A stretch of 64,000 nt of DNA, from assembly GCF_001571285.1 (NCBI RefSeq), contig NZ_BCTM01000022.1, forward strand, positions 32,755-96,754, read 5' to 3'. The position numbers and the translations under genes were made by a program. Below are positions 49,406-58,707 of the stretch, one piece after another (position 1 is the stretch's first letter; each line of letters begins with the position of its first letter). This DNA is from Kluyvera cryocrescens NBRC 102467 (GTDB lineage: Bacteria > Pseudomonadota > Gammaproteobacteria > Enterobacterales > Enterobacteriaceae). The notes under the pieces were generated by a model. It was not told the DNA's origin. It did not search any database and saw only the letters and a program-made list of their open reading frames with translations.

Positions 49406-51469
49406 TTAAATATGACGGGTGATTTCGTTTATTAGTGCAGATTCATCCTGCGCCCGACGAATAACGTTGCCACCATCATAGAACTCAAGAAATTCATTTA
49501 ATTGGGCCAATGCTTTTAAGTGTTTTTGTGGATTATGGGTTGCGAGGACGATAATAATGTCGGCCTGCATATAATCGGCAAAAGCAATTTTATAAGGCAG
49601 ACGTAATAACGCCATCCCGGTATCCAGCGCGCCGTCGTCCACGCCTGCATGCGCAATAATGACGCCATCTGCCAGCATGATATAGGGCTGCTCCTCAGCG
49701 ATTTTGTTGAGCATAATTTTCACGTAGCGCGGTTCGATGACCCCGCTTTGCAACAATGAAGCTGACGCCTGGGTAATTGCCTGCTGCCATGAACCCGGCA
49801 GCTCTGCAGCAAACTTGACGTGCGCTTTCCCCAGTAAATCAATCAGCGATGGCGTCGGCGGTTCAAAGCTTCCCACCGAGCTGGCGGGGCTATTTTCCGC
49901 GTAGATATAGCTGGCGAGCGCTCGCTGTAGCCCTTGGTGATCGATGATGTTGCCAAAGCGCTCAAAGATCAGCAGCAGCTGTTCAATCTGGATGATATTC
50001 GGATCCACGCCCTGGAGCGCACTGATGACGTGGTTACGGAAAGCGCTTTTATGAATGGCGCCAATCGACGGGTTGACCACAAACACCATCTTGCTGGTAT
50101 TAAGATGGGTGGTGGCAAAAACCACATCATAATGCCCGGTGAAGCGCTCAAACTCGCGGCGGGACAGCATCTGCGTGAAGTGCAGCTCAGGGAATAACAC
50201 CTGCAGCGTCAGATACAGATAGGTTGAAATGGTCGCGCTATTTTCACACACGACGACGGCCGTTTTCTGCAGTTTTATCTGATGGATAACCCCTTCTCGT
50301 GTCAGCCAACCACCAAACAGTACCGTCAAGAAGGCCATCTCCTCATCCGGGATTTCACAGTGCAAAAGGGTTTCAAACGGCAGCGCCGCCCGGCGCACCA
50401 TCTCATGCAGATGGCTAAATTCTTTGACCACCAGATCATACACACTGCTGGTGTTGGCCAGGTGATAGCGAATGCGGTAGTAGGCCGGCTTCCAGTGCTG
50501 ATAGATTTTTTCGATCAACTCATTTTTTTCTTTAATAGTGACACAGCTTATCTTTTCAAAACTATCGACCACCGCCACCACACTTTCCAGCAACAGAGTA
50601 TCAAGATGGAAATACTTATCGGCAATGCTCTGAATATTCGAGCTCTGGATCAGTGCTGTCAGGAAAACCAGTTCATTTTCACTGTTGATATTGATTTTAC
50701 TGATAACGCTTTGCATCAGGGTAAACTCCCTGCTGCGGATAATATCGGCGTAGCTGTCTGGAATAGTGACCAAATTTTTACCCGACTCAATACGGTGCAA
50801 AACAAAACAGATGAAATAAATAAGCTCCTGAAGCTGGCGGTCGGTAAATTGAATTTTAAAACGCTTTTCAATTTCGCTAAAAATATTACCCACCGTTTCC
50901 AGATGTTCGCTCATCACGTTGTTATATTGGGCAATAATATTTTTCGCGACCGGAATTTCCAATACCCGTCGCAGACAGCTTAATAGTAAATAGCGCTTTT
51001 CAAGCTCTTCGCCAAGGATATGGTAACCGTTACCCCGGTCATAGTTGATCTCTAACCCGTGTTCGATAACCTCGCCGCGCACCTTTTTCAGATCGTTGAT
51101 AATCGTGTTCTGACTCACTCCTAGCGATGACGAAAGATGCAGCAACGATAATCTTTCACTGCGCGTCAGCAGCATAAAGATAATCATCTGCCCGCGTTCC
51201 TCTTCCGAGAAAAGATAACGCTGCTCCGATTCTGCCGTCTGATTCTGGCGAAAATGCTCCACCACATGGCGCGGAATGTGCAGCTTCCCGGTCTTCAGGC
51301 GATTGATAGGATCGAAGTGATTCGATTCCAGATAGTCATTCACTTTTTTCAGCGTATAGCTCAGTTGCTTACGCGTCAGGCAAAACTGCTCTTCGAGCTT
51401 CGCCCCCGTCATACTAGGGTCGTTCACAATCGCATCCAGCACTGCGACCACGCGTTTATCCATAGCCAT
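49406..51469 (-). CDS. PRD-containing transcriptional activator (MtlR/LicR-like)
   Basis: A 687-residue PTS-controlled activator. An N-terminal helix-turn-helix (about 1-60: MTGAKLEEQFCLTRKQLSYTL) and second HTH (about 95-140: SLGVSQNTIINDLKKV) are followed by two PTS regulation domains (about 180-390), an EIIB-like segment (about 400-480) and a C-terminal EIIA-like domain (about 545-687) whose active-site His is in GVIIAHAGVDDGA. Phosphorylation by HPr and the cognate PTS would gate its activity. It sits between the PTS genes and the aldolase and is likely the local activator. Shine-Dalgarno AGGAGAG supports this start. Confidence 0.85.
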   Translation of the reverse strand: MAMDKRVVAVLDAIVNDPSMTGAKLEEQFCLTRKQLSYTLKKVNDYLESNHFDPINRLKTGKLHIPRHVVEHFRQNQTAESEQRYLFSEEERGQMIIFMLLTRSERLSLLHLSSSLGVSQNTIINDLKKVRGEVIEHGLEINYDRGNGYHILGEELEKRYLLLSCLRRVLEIPVAKNIIAQYNNVMSEHLETVGNIFSEIEKRFKIQFTDRQLQELIYFICFVLHRIESGKNLVTIPDSYADIIRSREFTLMQSVISKININSENELVFLTALIQSSNIQSIADKYFHLDTLLLESVVAVVDSFEKISCVTIKEKNELIEKIYQHWKPAYYRIRYHLANTSSVYDLVVKEFSHLHEMVRRAALPFETLLHCEIPDEEMAFLTVLFGGWLTREGVIHQIKLQKTAVVVCENSATISTYLYLTLQVLFPELHFTQMLSRREFERFTGHYDVVFATTHLNTSKMVFVVNPSIGAIHKSAFRNHVISALQGVDPNIIQIEQLLLIFERFGNIIDHQGLQRALASYIYAENSPASSVGSFEPPTPSLIDLLGKAHVKFAAELPGSWQQAITQASASLLQSGVIEPRYVKIMLNKIAEEQPYIMLADGVIIAHAGVDDGALDTGMALLRLPYKIAFADYMQADIIIVLATHNPQKHLKALAQLNEFLEFYDGGNVIRRAQDESALINEITRHI

Positions 51470-51537
51470 ACCGACTCTCCTGCGATGAAAAATCTGGCGG
51501 CGGTAGCGGCCGCCAGAGATAAACGTCGATTTCAGCG

Positions 51538-52941
51538 TTACGCTTGCTGGGCATTCTCCTGCTGCCCTGCTTCCTGTTGCGCCAGGCTGCTTTCGCGACG
51601 CAATTCACGTGAGTAGAAGAAGTAACCGCACGCCCACCAGACCGCAAAGAGTAGCGGAATAAGGTCACCTTCCAGGAACTTGAACAGGAAGGAGAAGGCG
51701 TAGGTAAATACCGGGGCGTCGATCGAGCTATTGGAAATCAGCTGGCCTGCCGGAATAGTTATCGCCTTCGTTGCCAGCCCCAATTCGGTAATCATCGGTG
51801 CAAACTGTGTCCCAACGAACAGGAAGAACGGCACACCAATAATGCTTAAAATCACCATCCGCAGCGTGTTACCGCGGGTGACCAAATAAGCCGGGACAAT
51901 CAGGGCAATATTAATGATGCCGGCGAAAGGTAAAATCTTGTTGCCCGGCAGAATCAATGCCCAAATCAAGGTGAACGGAATGGCGACGATAATGGCGAAC
52001 CAGATCTCACTGGCTCCGCCCATGAACGGCCAGTCGATACCCACAAACAGCTTCCGCCCTGAGAATTTCTTGTTCATATAGTCGCTTATCGCCTCAGAGA
52101 TTGGCGACAGCGCCTGCATAAAGAGCTTCGAAATCATCGGGAACAGCACCAGCGCCGTAGAAGCCTGTACGCCCAGCATCAGCGTTTTCGCTACGCTATA
52201 GCCGGCAATAACGCCAAACAGGATCCCAAGAATAAAGCCGATGATATGGTTTTCCGCAAAGACGCCGACCTTCGCGCGAAGCGCCGTCGCATCCATGGGT
52301 TTATTGCACACCGGGATTTTGCGCAGCAGTAAATCGAACGGGTAGTAAATGGCGCCAAAGAACACCATACGGTGGGTACAGGTTACGCCGGGAATACCGG
52401 TGAGTTTCTCGATTCGATGTTGGTGAATATCGCCAGCGTTCAGCTCCATAATGATCTGGAAGGCCGCAACCAGGAACGCCAGTGCCAGACTCCAGGCTGG
52501 GCCAAACAATGGGGTGGTGACGCTCACGACAATAAACGCAGTAAAGATTTTCCCCCAGACGTTCCAGAGATCCGCGTTGAAGGTGTTGGTTTTGTTCAGC
52601 ATCAACATCACAATGTTCACGCCAACCTGAAGAGGGAACATGGCAAAGGCGTAAGGCCAGGCCCAGGAAATATTCGCCATCGTCGTCCAGCCGCCGTCGA
52701 CGATGCTCAGTTCAAGCCCGGTTCGCTGCATCATGGTCTGGGCCGCCACGCCGATAGCATCCACCATGAAGCCTATCAGCATGCTCATCCCCACGAATGC
52801 CACGCCGAGGGTGATAGCTGCCGATGCGGCGTCGCGGAATTTCATTCGCACCACCAGCCCGGCTAATAACATGATGAAAGGCACAAAAACCGGCGCGCCT
52901 AAATTTAGAATGTAATTTATGACTACACCAAGAAAGTCCAT
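51538..52941 (-). CDS. PTS transporter subunit IIC, galactitol (GatC) type
   Basis: A 467-residue membrane permease of the PTS galactitol family with about ten hydrophobic segments. Recognisable parts include YILNLGAPVFVPFIMLLAGL at the N-terminus, GVNIVMLMLNKTNTFNADLW in the middle, and the EAISDYMNKKFSGRKL loop. The tail is Gln-rich. It would import a polyol or sugar and phosphorylate it with IIA and IIB; specificity is unknown. It follows IIB by 45 bp. Confidence 0.88.
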   Translation of the reverse strand: MDFLGVVINYILNLGAPVFVPFIMLLAGLVVRMKFRDAASAAITLGVAFVGMSMLIGFMVDAIGVAAQTMMQRTGLELSIVDGGWTTMANISWAWPYAFAMFPLQVGVNIVMLMLNKTNTFNADLWNVWGKIFTAFIVVSVTTPLFGPAWSLALAFLVAAFQIIMELNAGDIHQHRIEKLTGIPGVTCTHRMVFFGAIYYPFDLLLRKIPVCNKPMDATALRAKVGVFAENHIIGFILGILFGVIAGYSVAKTLMLGVQASTALVLFPMISKLFMQALSPISEAISDYMNKKFSGRKLFVGIDWPFMGGASEIWFAIIVAIPFTLIWALILPGNKILPFAGIINIALIVPAYLVTRGNTLRMVILSIIGVPFFLFVGTQFAPMITELGLATKAITIPAGQLISNSSIDAPVFTYAFSFLFKFLEGDLIPLLFAVWWACGYFFYSRELRRESSLAQQEAGQQENAQQA

Positions 52942-52986
52942 AGCACTTCTCCACTAAAATAATTATACGGATTAAAGAGCTACGCC

Positions 52987-53265
52987 TTATTTACAGGCAT
53001 CAATGACCTTTTGTAATTCTTGCTCCATACCCATACCGGTTAGAAAAGCAATTCCATTAATCACCGGGATAGGATATTGCTTATCAACTTTAGTGATAGC
53101 GATATAGGCAGCGCTATCTTTAATATGGCTATCAAGAGATTTCAGGTCGATAACTTCAACTTTAATATGTGACTGATTACGTTCATTCAATAAGCGGGAA
53201 ACCTTACTGGCAACTGTTTGCGAAGTTGCAACGCCGCTTCCACAGGCAACAATGACTTTTTTCAT
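52987..53265 (-). CDS. PTS subunit IIB, galactitol type
   Basis: A 92-residue GatB-like IIB with the phosphorylated Cys8 in VACGSGVATS, the P-loop-like phosphocysteine motif. It passes phosphate from IIA to the sugar in IIC. One base separates it from the IIA stop. Confidence 0.92.
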   Translation of the reverse strand: MKKVIVACGSGVATSQTVASKVSRLLNERNQSHIKVEVIDLKSLDSHIKDSAAYIAITKVDKQYPIPVINGIAFLTGMGMEQELQKVIDACK

Positions 53266-53266
53266 C

Positions 53267-53782
53267 TTATAAATCCTTATCTAATTGCAGTCTTGATGTG
53301 AAGGTACTGAGAAAAGTATCTCGATCGTTTATTTCACGTAGCGTTTGAACAACGTCTTCATCTGCAAGACAGTCCATCAGCTTTTGCAATGCCGTCAGGT
53401 GGCTGTTATGGTCAACAAAACCAAGTAAAACAATAAAGTGGACGTAAAGCGTATTATCGTCATTGCCCATCTCATGCCAGGCAAGGGGCCGCGCCAGGCG
53501 CGTCACAGAAATGAAGGGGCGAATCACATGTTGGGGATCGGTGTGTGGCAGGGCTATTGCCACCGGCAACGTGGGTAAACCGGTGGGATACGCTTTTTCA
53601 CGTGCGACGATCGCCTCGAGAAACGAACTCCGCACGAAGCCCTGTTCTTTAAGTTGCAAAAATATCCAAGAAAAATAATCCGTGGCGTTGACATAATGCT
53701 GATCAAGAAATGTGAGCTGAGGCAGAAAATATTCACATCCTTGCGCATTTTCATTCGGGGCATCAATTATATTCGCTCTCAT
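53267..53782 (-). CDS. PTS subunit IIA, galactitol/fructose type
   Basis: A 171-residue EIIA (PTS_EIIA_2) protein with the phosphorylated histidine in AIALPHTDPQHV and the second conserved stretch YVHFIVLLGFVD. I start it at 53782 (MRANIIDAPNEN), where GGAGAGG sits 8 nt upstream; an ATG at 53803 lacks a ribosome site. It is the first gene of the minus-strand operon, below a CRP-like site. Confidence 0.87.
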   Translation of the reverse strand: MRANIIDAPNENAQGCEYFLPQLTFLDQHYVNATDYFSWIFLQLKEQGFVRSSFLEAIVAREKAYPTGLPTLPVAIALPHTDPQHVIRPFISVTRLARPLAWHEMGNDDNTLYVHFIVLLGFVDHNSHLTALQKLMDCLADEDVVQTLREINDRDTFLSTFTSRLQLDKDL

Positions 53783-53989
53783 CCGAATATCCTCTCCAGG
53801 CATTAAGAATTAACTAGAGACAATATTAATTCAGGGCCGATGACCGAGCGACAAGTATTGCCCCCAAAAGATGTTCGCAGCCTGGCGCAACGCGGTGAGC
53901 GTTTTATTATGAATGACGTCACATTTTTGTCGTAGAGATCGGCAGATTGGGAAAATAGGCTGCTGCAGGAGAGGTAAATAGAGGGAAAA
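53783..53989 (-). promoter_or_regulatory. Control region of the PTS operon
   Basis: About 200 bp between the IIA gene and the ilvA terminator. It carries a CRP-like site (53908-53923) and AT-rich hexamers (CAATACT on the minus strand near 53854-53860; TAATAT closer to the gene) that may be -10 elements; I could not fix the start site. Confidence 0.5.
53908..53923 (-). promoter_or_regulatory. CRP-like site of the PTS operon
   Basis: On the minus strand TGTGA-CGTCAT-TCATA matches 9 of 10 key positions of TGTGA-N6-TCACA. Catabolite control is expected for a carbohydrate PTS operon. Confidence 0.65.
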
Positions 53990-54023
53990 AATAAGGGATA
54001 ACCCGACTGGGTCATCCCTTATT
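53984..54023 (-). terminator. Terminator of ilvGMEDA
   Basis: AATAAGGGATGACCC pairs with GGGTTATCCCTTATT (one mismatch, GTCG-like loop), followed by TTTTTCCC on the minus strand, 10 bp after the ilvA stop. Confidence 0.88.
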
Positions 54024-54032
54024 CAGGAGGCA

Positions 54033-55577
54033 TTAGCCCGCGAGGAAGAAGCGGAACGCCGGATTGTGGGTCTCGTTATGGCAGTCGTAGCCCAGTTCAT
54101 TAAGTCGGGTTTCGAAGTCCGGCTCATTATCACCTAGCTCAAACGCCGCCAGGACGCGGCCGTAATCGGTGCCGTGGCTGCGATAGTGGAACAGCGAGAT
54201 ATTCCAGTGCGTGCCTAAAGTGTGCAGGAACTTCAGCAGCGCCCCCGGTGACTCCGGGAATTCAAAGCTGTACAAACGCTCCTGCAGCGGCTGTGACGGA
54301 CGGCCGCCAACCATATAGCGCACGTGCAGTTTCGCCATCTCATCATCGGACAGATCCACCACGCTATAACCGCCCTCATTCAGCAACTGGAGGATCTCTT
54401 TACGCTCTTCCAGGCCACGGCTCAGACGCACGCCCACAAAGATGCAGGCATTTTTGTCATTGGCATAGCGATAGTTGAATTCGGTCACCGAGCGGCCACC
54501 CAGCAGTTGGCAGAATTTCAGGAAGCTGCCCTTCTCTTCCGGAATGGTCACCGCCAGCAGCGCTTCACGCTGTTCACCCAGCTCGCAGCGTTCGGAGACG
54601 TAGCGCAGGCCGTGGAAGTTGACGTTGGCACCCGAGAGCACATGCGCCAGACGTTCACCGTGAATATCGTGTTGGGCAATGTATTTTTTCATCCCCGCCA
54701 GCGCCAGGGCGCCTGAAGGTTCAGCCACCGCGCGCACATCTTCAAACAGGTCTTTCATCGCGGCGCAGATAGCGTCGCTATCGACGGTGATAATGTCGTC
54801 GAGATACTCCTGACAGAGGCGGAACGTTTCATCACCGATGCGTTTCACCGCGACGCCTTCGGCAAACAGCCCAACGCGCGGTAAATCCACCGGATGCCCC
54901 GCATCCAGCGCCGCCTTCAGGCAGGCAGAATCTTCGGCTTCGACGGCAATCACTTTGATCTGCGGCATCAGCTGTTTAATCAGTACCGCCACGCCCGCCG
55001 CCAGGCCGCCGCCGCCGACCGGCACAAAGACCCGGTCAAGATGCGCGTCCTGTTGCAACAGCTCCAACGCCAGCGTGCCCTGCCCGGCAATCACCATCGG
55101 GTGGTCGAATGGCGGAACCCAGGTAAAGCCCTGCTGCTGCGACAGTTCGATCGCTTTGGCCTTGGCTTCATCAAAGTTAGCGCCATACAGCAGAACTTCA
55201 CCGCCGAAACCGCGGACGGCATCAACTTTGATATCCGCCGTGGCAACCGGCATCACGATCAGCGCTTTCACCCCCAGACGGGATGCAGAAAATGCGACGC
55301 CCTGCGCATGGTTGCCTGCAGAGGCAGTGATGACGCCATGCGATTTCTGTTCGGGGGTTAAACCCGCCATCATCGCGTAAGCGCCGCGCAGCTTGAAGCT
55401 GTGCACCGGCTGTCGGTCTTCACGTTTGACCAGGATAACGTTATCAAGGCGCGAAGAGAGCTTGTCCATTTTCTGTAGCGGCGTCACCTGTACCGCTTCG
55501 TAGACCGGTGCGCGTAGCACCGCTCTGAGATACTCGGCACCCTCAGGGGTGCCGGATAGGGGCTGCGAATCCGCCAT
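54033..55577 (-). CDS. ilvA: Threonine deaminase IlvA
   Basis: The 514-residue PLP enzyme makes 2-oxobutyrate from threonine, the committed step of isoleucine synthesis. The PLP lysine is in PVHSFKLRGAYA (about residue 62), the glycine loop is VPVGGGGLAAG, and two C-terminal ACT-like domains (about 330-514) give isoleucine inhibition and valine activation. It starts 5 bp after ilvD. Confidence 0.97.
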   Translation of the reverse strand: MADSQPLSGTPEGAEYLRAVLRAPVYEAVQVTPLQKMDKLSSRLDNVILVKREDRQPVHSFKLRGAYAMMAGLTPEQKSHGVITASAGNHAQGVAFSASRLGVKALIVMPVATADIKVDAVRGFGGEVLLYGANFDEAKAKAIELSQQQGFTWVPPFDHPMVIAGQGTLALELLQQDAHLDRVFVPVGGGGLAAGVAVLIKQLMPQIKVIAVEAEDSACLKAALDAGHPVDLPRVGLFAEGVAVKRIGDETFRLCQEYLDDIITVDSDAICAAMKDLFEDVRAVAEPSGALALAGMKKYIAQHDIHGERLAHVLSGANVNFHGLRYVSERCELGEQREALLAVTIPEEKGSFLKFCQLLGGRSVTEFNYRYANDKNACIFVGVRLSRGLEERKEILQLLNEGGYSVVDLSDDEMAKLHVRYMVGGRPSQPLQERLYSFEFPESPGALLKFLHTLGTHWNISLFHYRSHGTDYGRVLAAFELGDNEPDFETRLNELGYDCHNETHNPAFRFFLAG

Positions 55578-55582
55578 GGTGG

Positions 55583-57433
55583 TTAACCTCCCAGTTTGGA
55601 TTTATCGCGCACCGCACCTTTGTCAGCGCTGGTTGCCAGGCTGGCATAGGCACGAAGGGCAAAGGAGACCTGGCGTTGACGATCTTTTGGCGTCCAGGCT
55701 TTATCACCGCGGGCTTCTTGTGCTTCACGGCGCGCAGCGATTTCCGCATCGCTCAGCTGTAGCTGAATACCGCGGTTCGGGATGTCGATAGCAATCATGT
55801 CGCCATCTTCGATAATCGCGATATTGCCGCCGCTTGCCGCTTCGGGCGAGACATGGCCGATGGACAAACCGGAAGTCCCGCCGGAGAAACGACCGTCGGT
55901 GACCAGCGCACAGGCTTTACCCAAGCCCATGGATTTCAGGAAGGTGGTTGGATAGAGCATTTCTTGCATGCCAGGCCCGCCTTTCGGCCCTTCGTAGCGA
56001 ATCACCACCACGTCACCTGCAACCACTTTGCCGCCGAGAATAGCGTCTACGGCTTCGTCCTGGCTTTCGTACACTTTGGCCGGGCCGGTAAATTTCAGGA
56101 TGCTGTCATCAACACCGGCGGTTTTCACGATACAGCCATTTTCCGCGAAGTTACCGTACAGCACGGCCAGACCGCCATCTTTGCTGTAAGCGTGTTCCAG
56201 AGAACGGATACAGCCTTCAGCGCGATCGTCATCCAGCGTATCCCAGCGGCAGTCCTGCGAGAAGGCTTGGGTGGTACGGATACCGGCCGGGCCTGCACGG
56301 AACATTTTTTTCACCGCATCATCTTGAGTCAGCATGACATCGTAGCGATCCAGCGTTTGCGGCAGCGTCAGCCCTAGAACGTTTTTCACATCGCGGTTCA
56401 GCAGCTCAGCGCGATCCAGTTCGCCTAAAATCCCCAGCACGCCGCCCGCGCGGTGAACATCTTCCATATGGTATTTCTGCGTACTCGGCGCCACTTTACA
56501 CAGCTGCGGCACTTTGCGTGACCGCTTGTCGATATCACTCATGGTGAAGTCGATTTCCGCTTCCTGCGCCGCAGCCAGCAGGTGCAGAACGGTGTTAGTG
56601 GAACCGCCCATAGCGATATCCAGCGTCATGGCGTTTTCAAACGCTGATTTGTTGGCGATATTACGCGGCAGCGCGCTCGCGTCATCCTGCTCGTAGTAAC
56701 GTTTGGTCAGCTCAACGATGCGCTTACCGGCGTTGAGGAACAGCTCTTTACGGTCAGCATGGGTTGCCAGCAGTGAACCGTTACCCGGCTGCGACAGGCC
56801 CAGTGCTTCGGTCAGACAGTTCATCGAGTTGGCGGTGAACATACCGGAACAGGAGCCACAGGTTGGGCAAGCAGAACGTTCGATTTGCTCGCTCTGCGAG
56901 TCAGACACTTTCGGATCCGCACCCTGAATCATCGCATCGACCAGGTCGAGCTTGATAATCTTGTCAGACAGCTTGGTTTTGCCGGCTTCCATTGGGCCGC
57001 CGGAAACAAAAATCACCGGAATGTTCAGGCGCAGAGAGGCCATGAGCATCCCCGGGGTGATTTTGTCGCAGTTAGAGATACAGACCATTGCATCGGCACA
57101 GTGAGCATTCACCATGTATTCGACGGAGTCGGCAATCAGCTCGCGGGACGGCAGCGAGTAGAGCATGCCGCCGTGGCCCATGGCGATACCATCATCCACA
57201 GCGATGGTGTTGAATTCTTTGGCCACGCCGCCGGAGGCTTCGATCTGCTCGGCAACCAGTTTACCAAGGTCGCGCAGGTGAACGTGGCCCGGCACGAACT
57301 GGGTAAACGAGTTTACGACAGCGATAATCGGTTTGCCGAAGTCATCGTCGGTCATCCCGGTGGCGCGCCACAGTGCGCGTGCGCCGGCCATATTACGGCC
57401 GTGGGTGGTAGTGGCGGAACGGTATTTAGGCAT
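55583..57433 (-). CDS. ilvD: Dihydroxy-acid dehydratase IlvD
   Basis: A 616-residue [4Fe-4S] dehydratase making 2-keto acids for valine and isoleucine. Cluster cysteines appear in [11 protein letters not shown] and [32 protein letters not shown] is the family signature. It follows ilvE by 60 bp. Confidence 0.97.
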   Translation of the reverse strand: MPKYRSATTTHGRNMAGARALWRATGMTDDDFGKPIIAVVNSFTQFVPGHVHLRDLGKLVAEQIEASGGVAKEFNTIAVDDGIAMGHGGMLYSLPSRELIADSVEYMVNAHCADAMVCISNCDKITPGMLMASLRLNIPVIFVSGGPMEAGKTKLSDKIIKLDLVDAMIQGADPKVSDSQSEQIERSACPTCGSCSGMFTANSMNCLTEALGLSQPGNGSLLATHADRKELFLNAGKRIVELTKRYYEQDDASALPRNIANKSAFENAMTLDIAMGGSTNTVLHLLAAAQEAEIDFTMSDIDKRSRKVPQLCKVAPSTQKYHMEDVHRAGGVLGILGELDRAELLNRDVKNVLGLTLPQTLDRYDVMLTQDDAVKKMFRAGPAGIRTTQAFSQDCRWDTLDDDRAEGCIRSLEHAYSKDGGLAVLYGNFAENGCIVKTAGVDDSILKFTGPAKVYESQDEAVDAILGGKVVAGDVVVIRYEGPKGGPGMQEMLYPTTFLKSMGLGKACALVTDGRFSGGTSGLSIGHVSPEAASGGNIAIIEDGDMIAIDIPNRGIQLQLSDAEIAARREAQEARGDKAWTPKDRQRQVSFALRAYASLATSADKGAVRDKSKLGG

Positions 57434-57493
57434 GCTTTGTACTCCCAGTCTCTGTCTCGTTAATAGGGCGGTGCGTGCCGCCCCATTTCTATC

Positions 57494-58423
57494 TTATTGA
57501 TTAACCTGATCCAACCAGCCCCATTTATCTTCGGTTTCACCGGTGAAGAGGCCAAAGAATGCTTGCTGAATACGTTTGGTGACCGGGCCACAGCGACCTT
57601 CGCCAACCTGAATACCATCAACGCTACGTACCGGGGTAATTTCGGCGGCGGTGCCGGACATAAACACTTCATCCGCCAGGTACAGGGATTCGCGGGACAA
57701 CACCTGCTCGCGAACCTCAATACCAATCTCTTTCGCCAGTTTAATAATGGCATCACGGGTGATACCCGGCAGTGCGGAAGAGGTGAACGGTGGGGTAAAC
57801 AGCACGCCATCTTTTACTTCAAACAGGTTTTCACCCGCACCTTCGGACAGGTAGCCATTTACGTCCAGCGCGATGCCTTCCTGATAGCCATGACGGCGTG
57901 CTTCACTGCCAACCAGCAGGGAAGAAAGGTAGTTACCGCCCGCTTTTGCCGCAGTTGGGATGGTGTTGGGTGCCGCGCGATTCCAGGAAGAGACCATCGC
58001 ATCGATCCCCTGATCCAGTGCTTCAGCGCCCAGATAGGCGCCCCACGGGAACGCCGCGATGATCACGTCAGTGGTGTAACCATCCGGTGGGTTAACGCCC
58101 ATACCCACGTCGCCGACGAAGACCAGCGGACGGATATAGGCGCTGGTCAGGTTATTTTTACGCAGTACGGCGCGGCAGGCTTCCATCAGTTCATCAACGC
58201 TCTGAGAGACCGGGAAGCGATAGATTTTGGCGGAATCACGCAGACGCTGCATGTGCTCGCGGTGGCGGAAAACAACCGGGCCTTTGTGAGAGTCGTAGCA
58301 ACGGATACCTTCAAAGACGGAGGTGCCGTAGTGTAACGCGTGGGACATGACGTGCACTTTTGCCTCTTCCCAACGTACCATCTCACCGTTGAACCAGATG
58401 TAATCCGCTTTTTTCGTCGTCAT
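57494..58423 (-). CDS. ilvE: Branched-chain amino acid aminotransferase IlvE
   Basis: A 309-residue fold-type IV PLP transaminase for the last step of valine, isoleucine and leucine synthesis. The PLP lysine is in IPTAAKAGGNYLSS (about residue 160), with EGAGENLFEVKDG following. The ATG at 58423 (MTTKKADYIWFNGEMVRW) has AGGAAGAG upstream; an upstream in-frame extension is not conserved. Confidence 0.97.
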   Translation of the reverse strand: MTTKKADYIWFNGEMVRWEEAKVHVMSHALHYGTSVFEGIRCYDSHKGPVVFRHREHMQRLRDSAKIYRFPVSQSVDELMEACRAVLRKNNLTSAYIRPLVFVGDVGMGVNPPDGYTTDVIIAAFPWGAYLGAEALDQGIDAMVSSWNRAAPNTIPTAAKAGGNYLSSLLVGSEARRHGYQEGIALDVNGYLSEGAGENLFEVKDGVLFTPPFTSSALPGITRDAIIKLAKEIGIEVREQVLSRESLYLADEVFMSGTAAEITPVRSVDGIQVGEGRCGPVTKRIQQAFFGLFTGETEDKWGWLDQVNQ

Positions 58424-58440
58424 TTCTCTTCCTATTGCGC

Positions 58441-58707
58441 TCAGGCGCGAATTTGTTGTTGTGATGTGCTTGTACACTGCTGAACGGCAACCGAAGCCAC
58501 GTCCACCAGTTTATTTAATTGACTAAACAGTAAGTCGACCGGGCGCTGGCTGGCAACGGTCAGTTCAATATTTATATTCTGCGCATCACCGGCGGTTTCC
58601 ATATTCATCGAGCAAATCTGAAAACCACGGTGGCGTACCACGCGTAAGACGCGTTCTAAGGTTTCCGGGTTGAAGCGGGCCTGCACATTGACCTGATGTT
58701 GCATCAT
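58441..58707 (-). CDS. ilvM: Acetolactate synthase II small subunit IlvM
   Basis: An 88-residue ACT-domain regulatory subunit for IlvG. It begins [20 protein letters not shown], nearly the E. coli sequence, one residue longer overall. Its start overlaps the ilvG stop by 4 bp. Confidence 0.95.
   Translation of the reverse strand: MMQHQVNVQARFNPETLERVLRVVRHRGFQICSMNMETAGDAQNINIELTVASQRPVDLLFSQLNKLVDVASVAVQQCTSTSQQQIRA

Noticed and set aside
44721..54023. Transposon or genomic-island ends around the kinase-PTS locus
   Set aside because: I looked for flanking direct repeats, transposase or integrase genes at the ilvY and ilvA boundaries and saw none.
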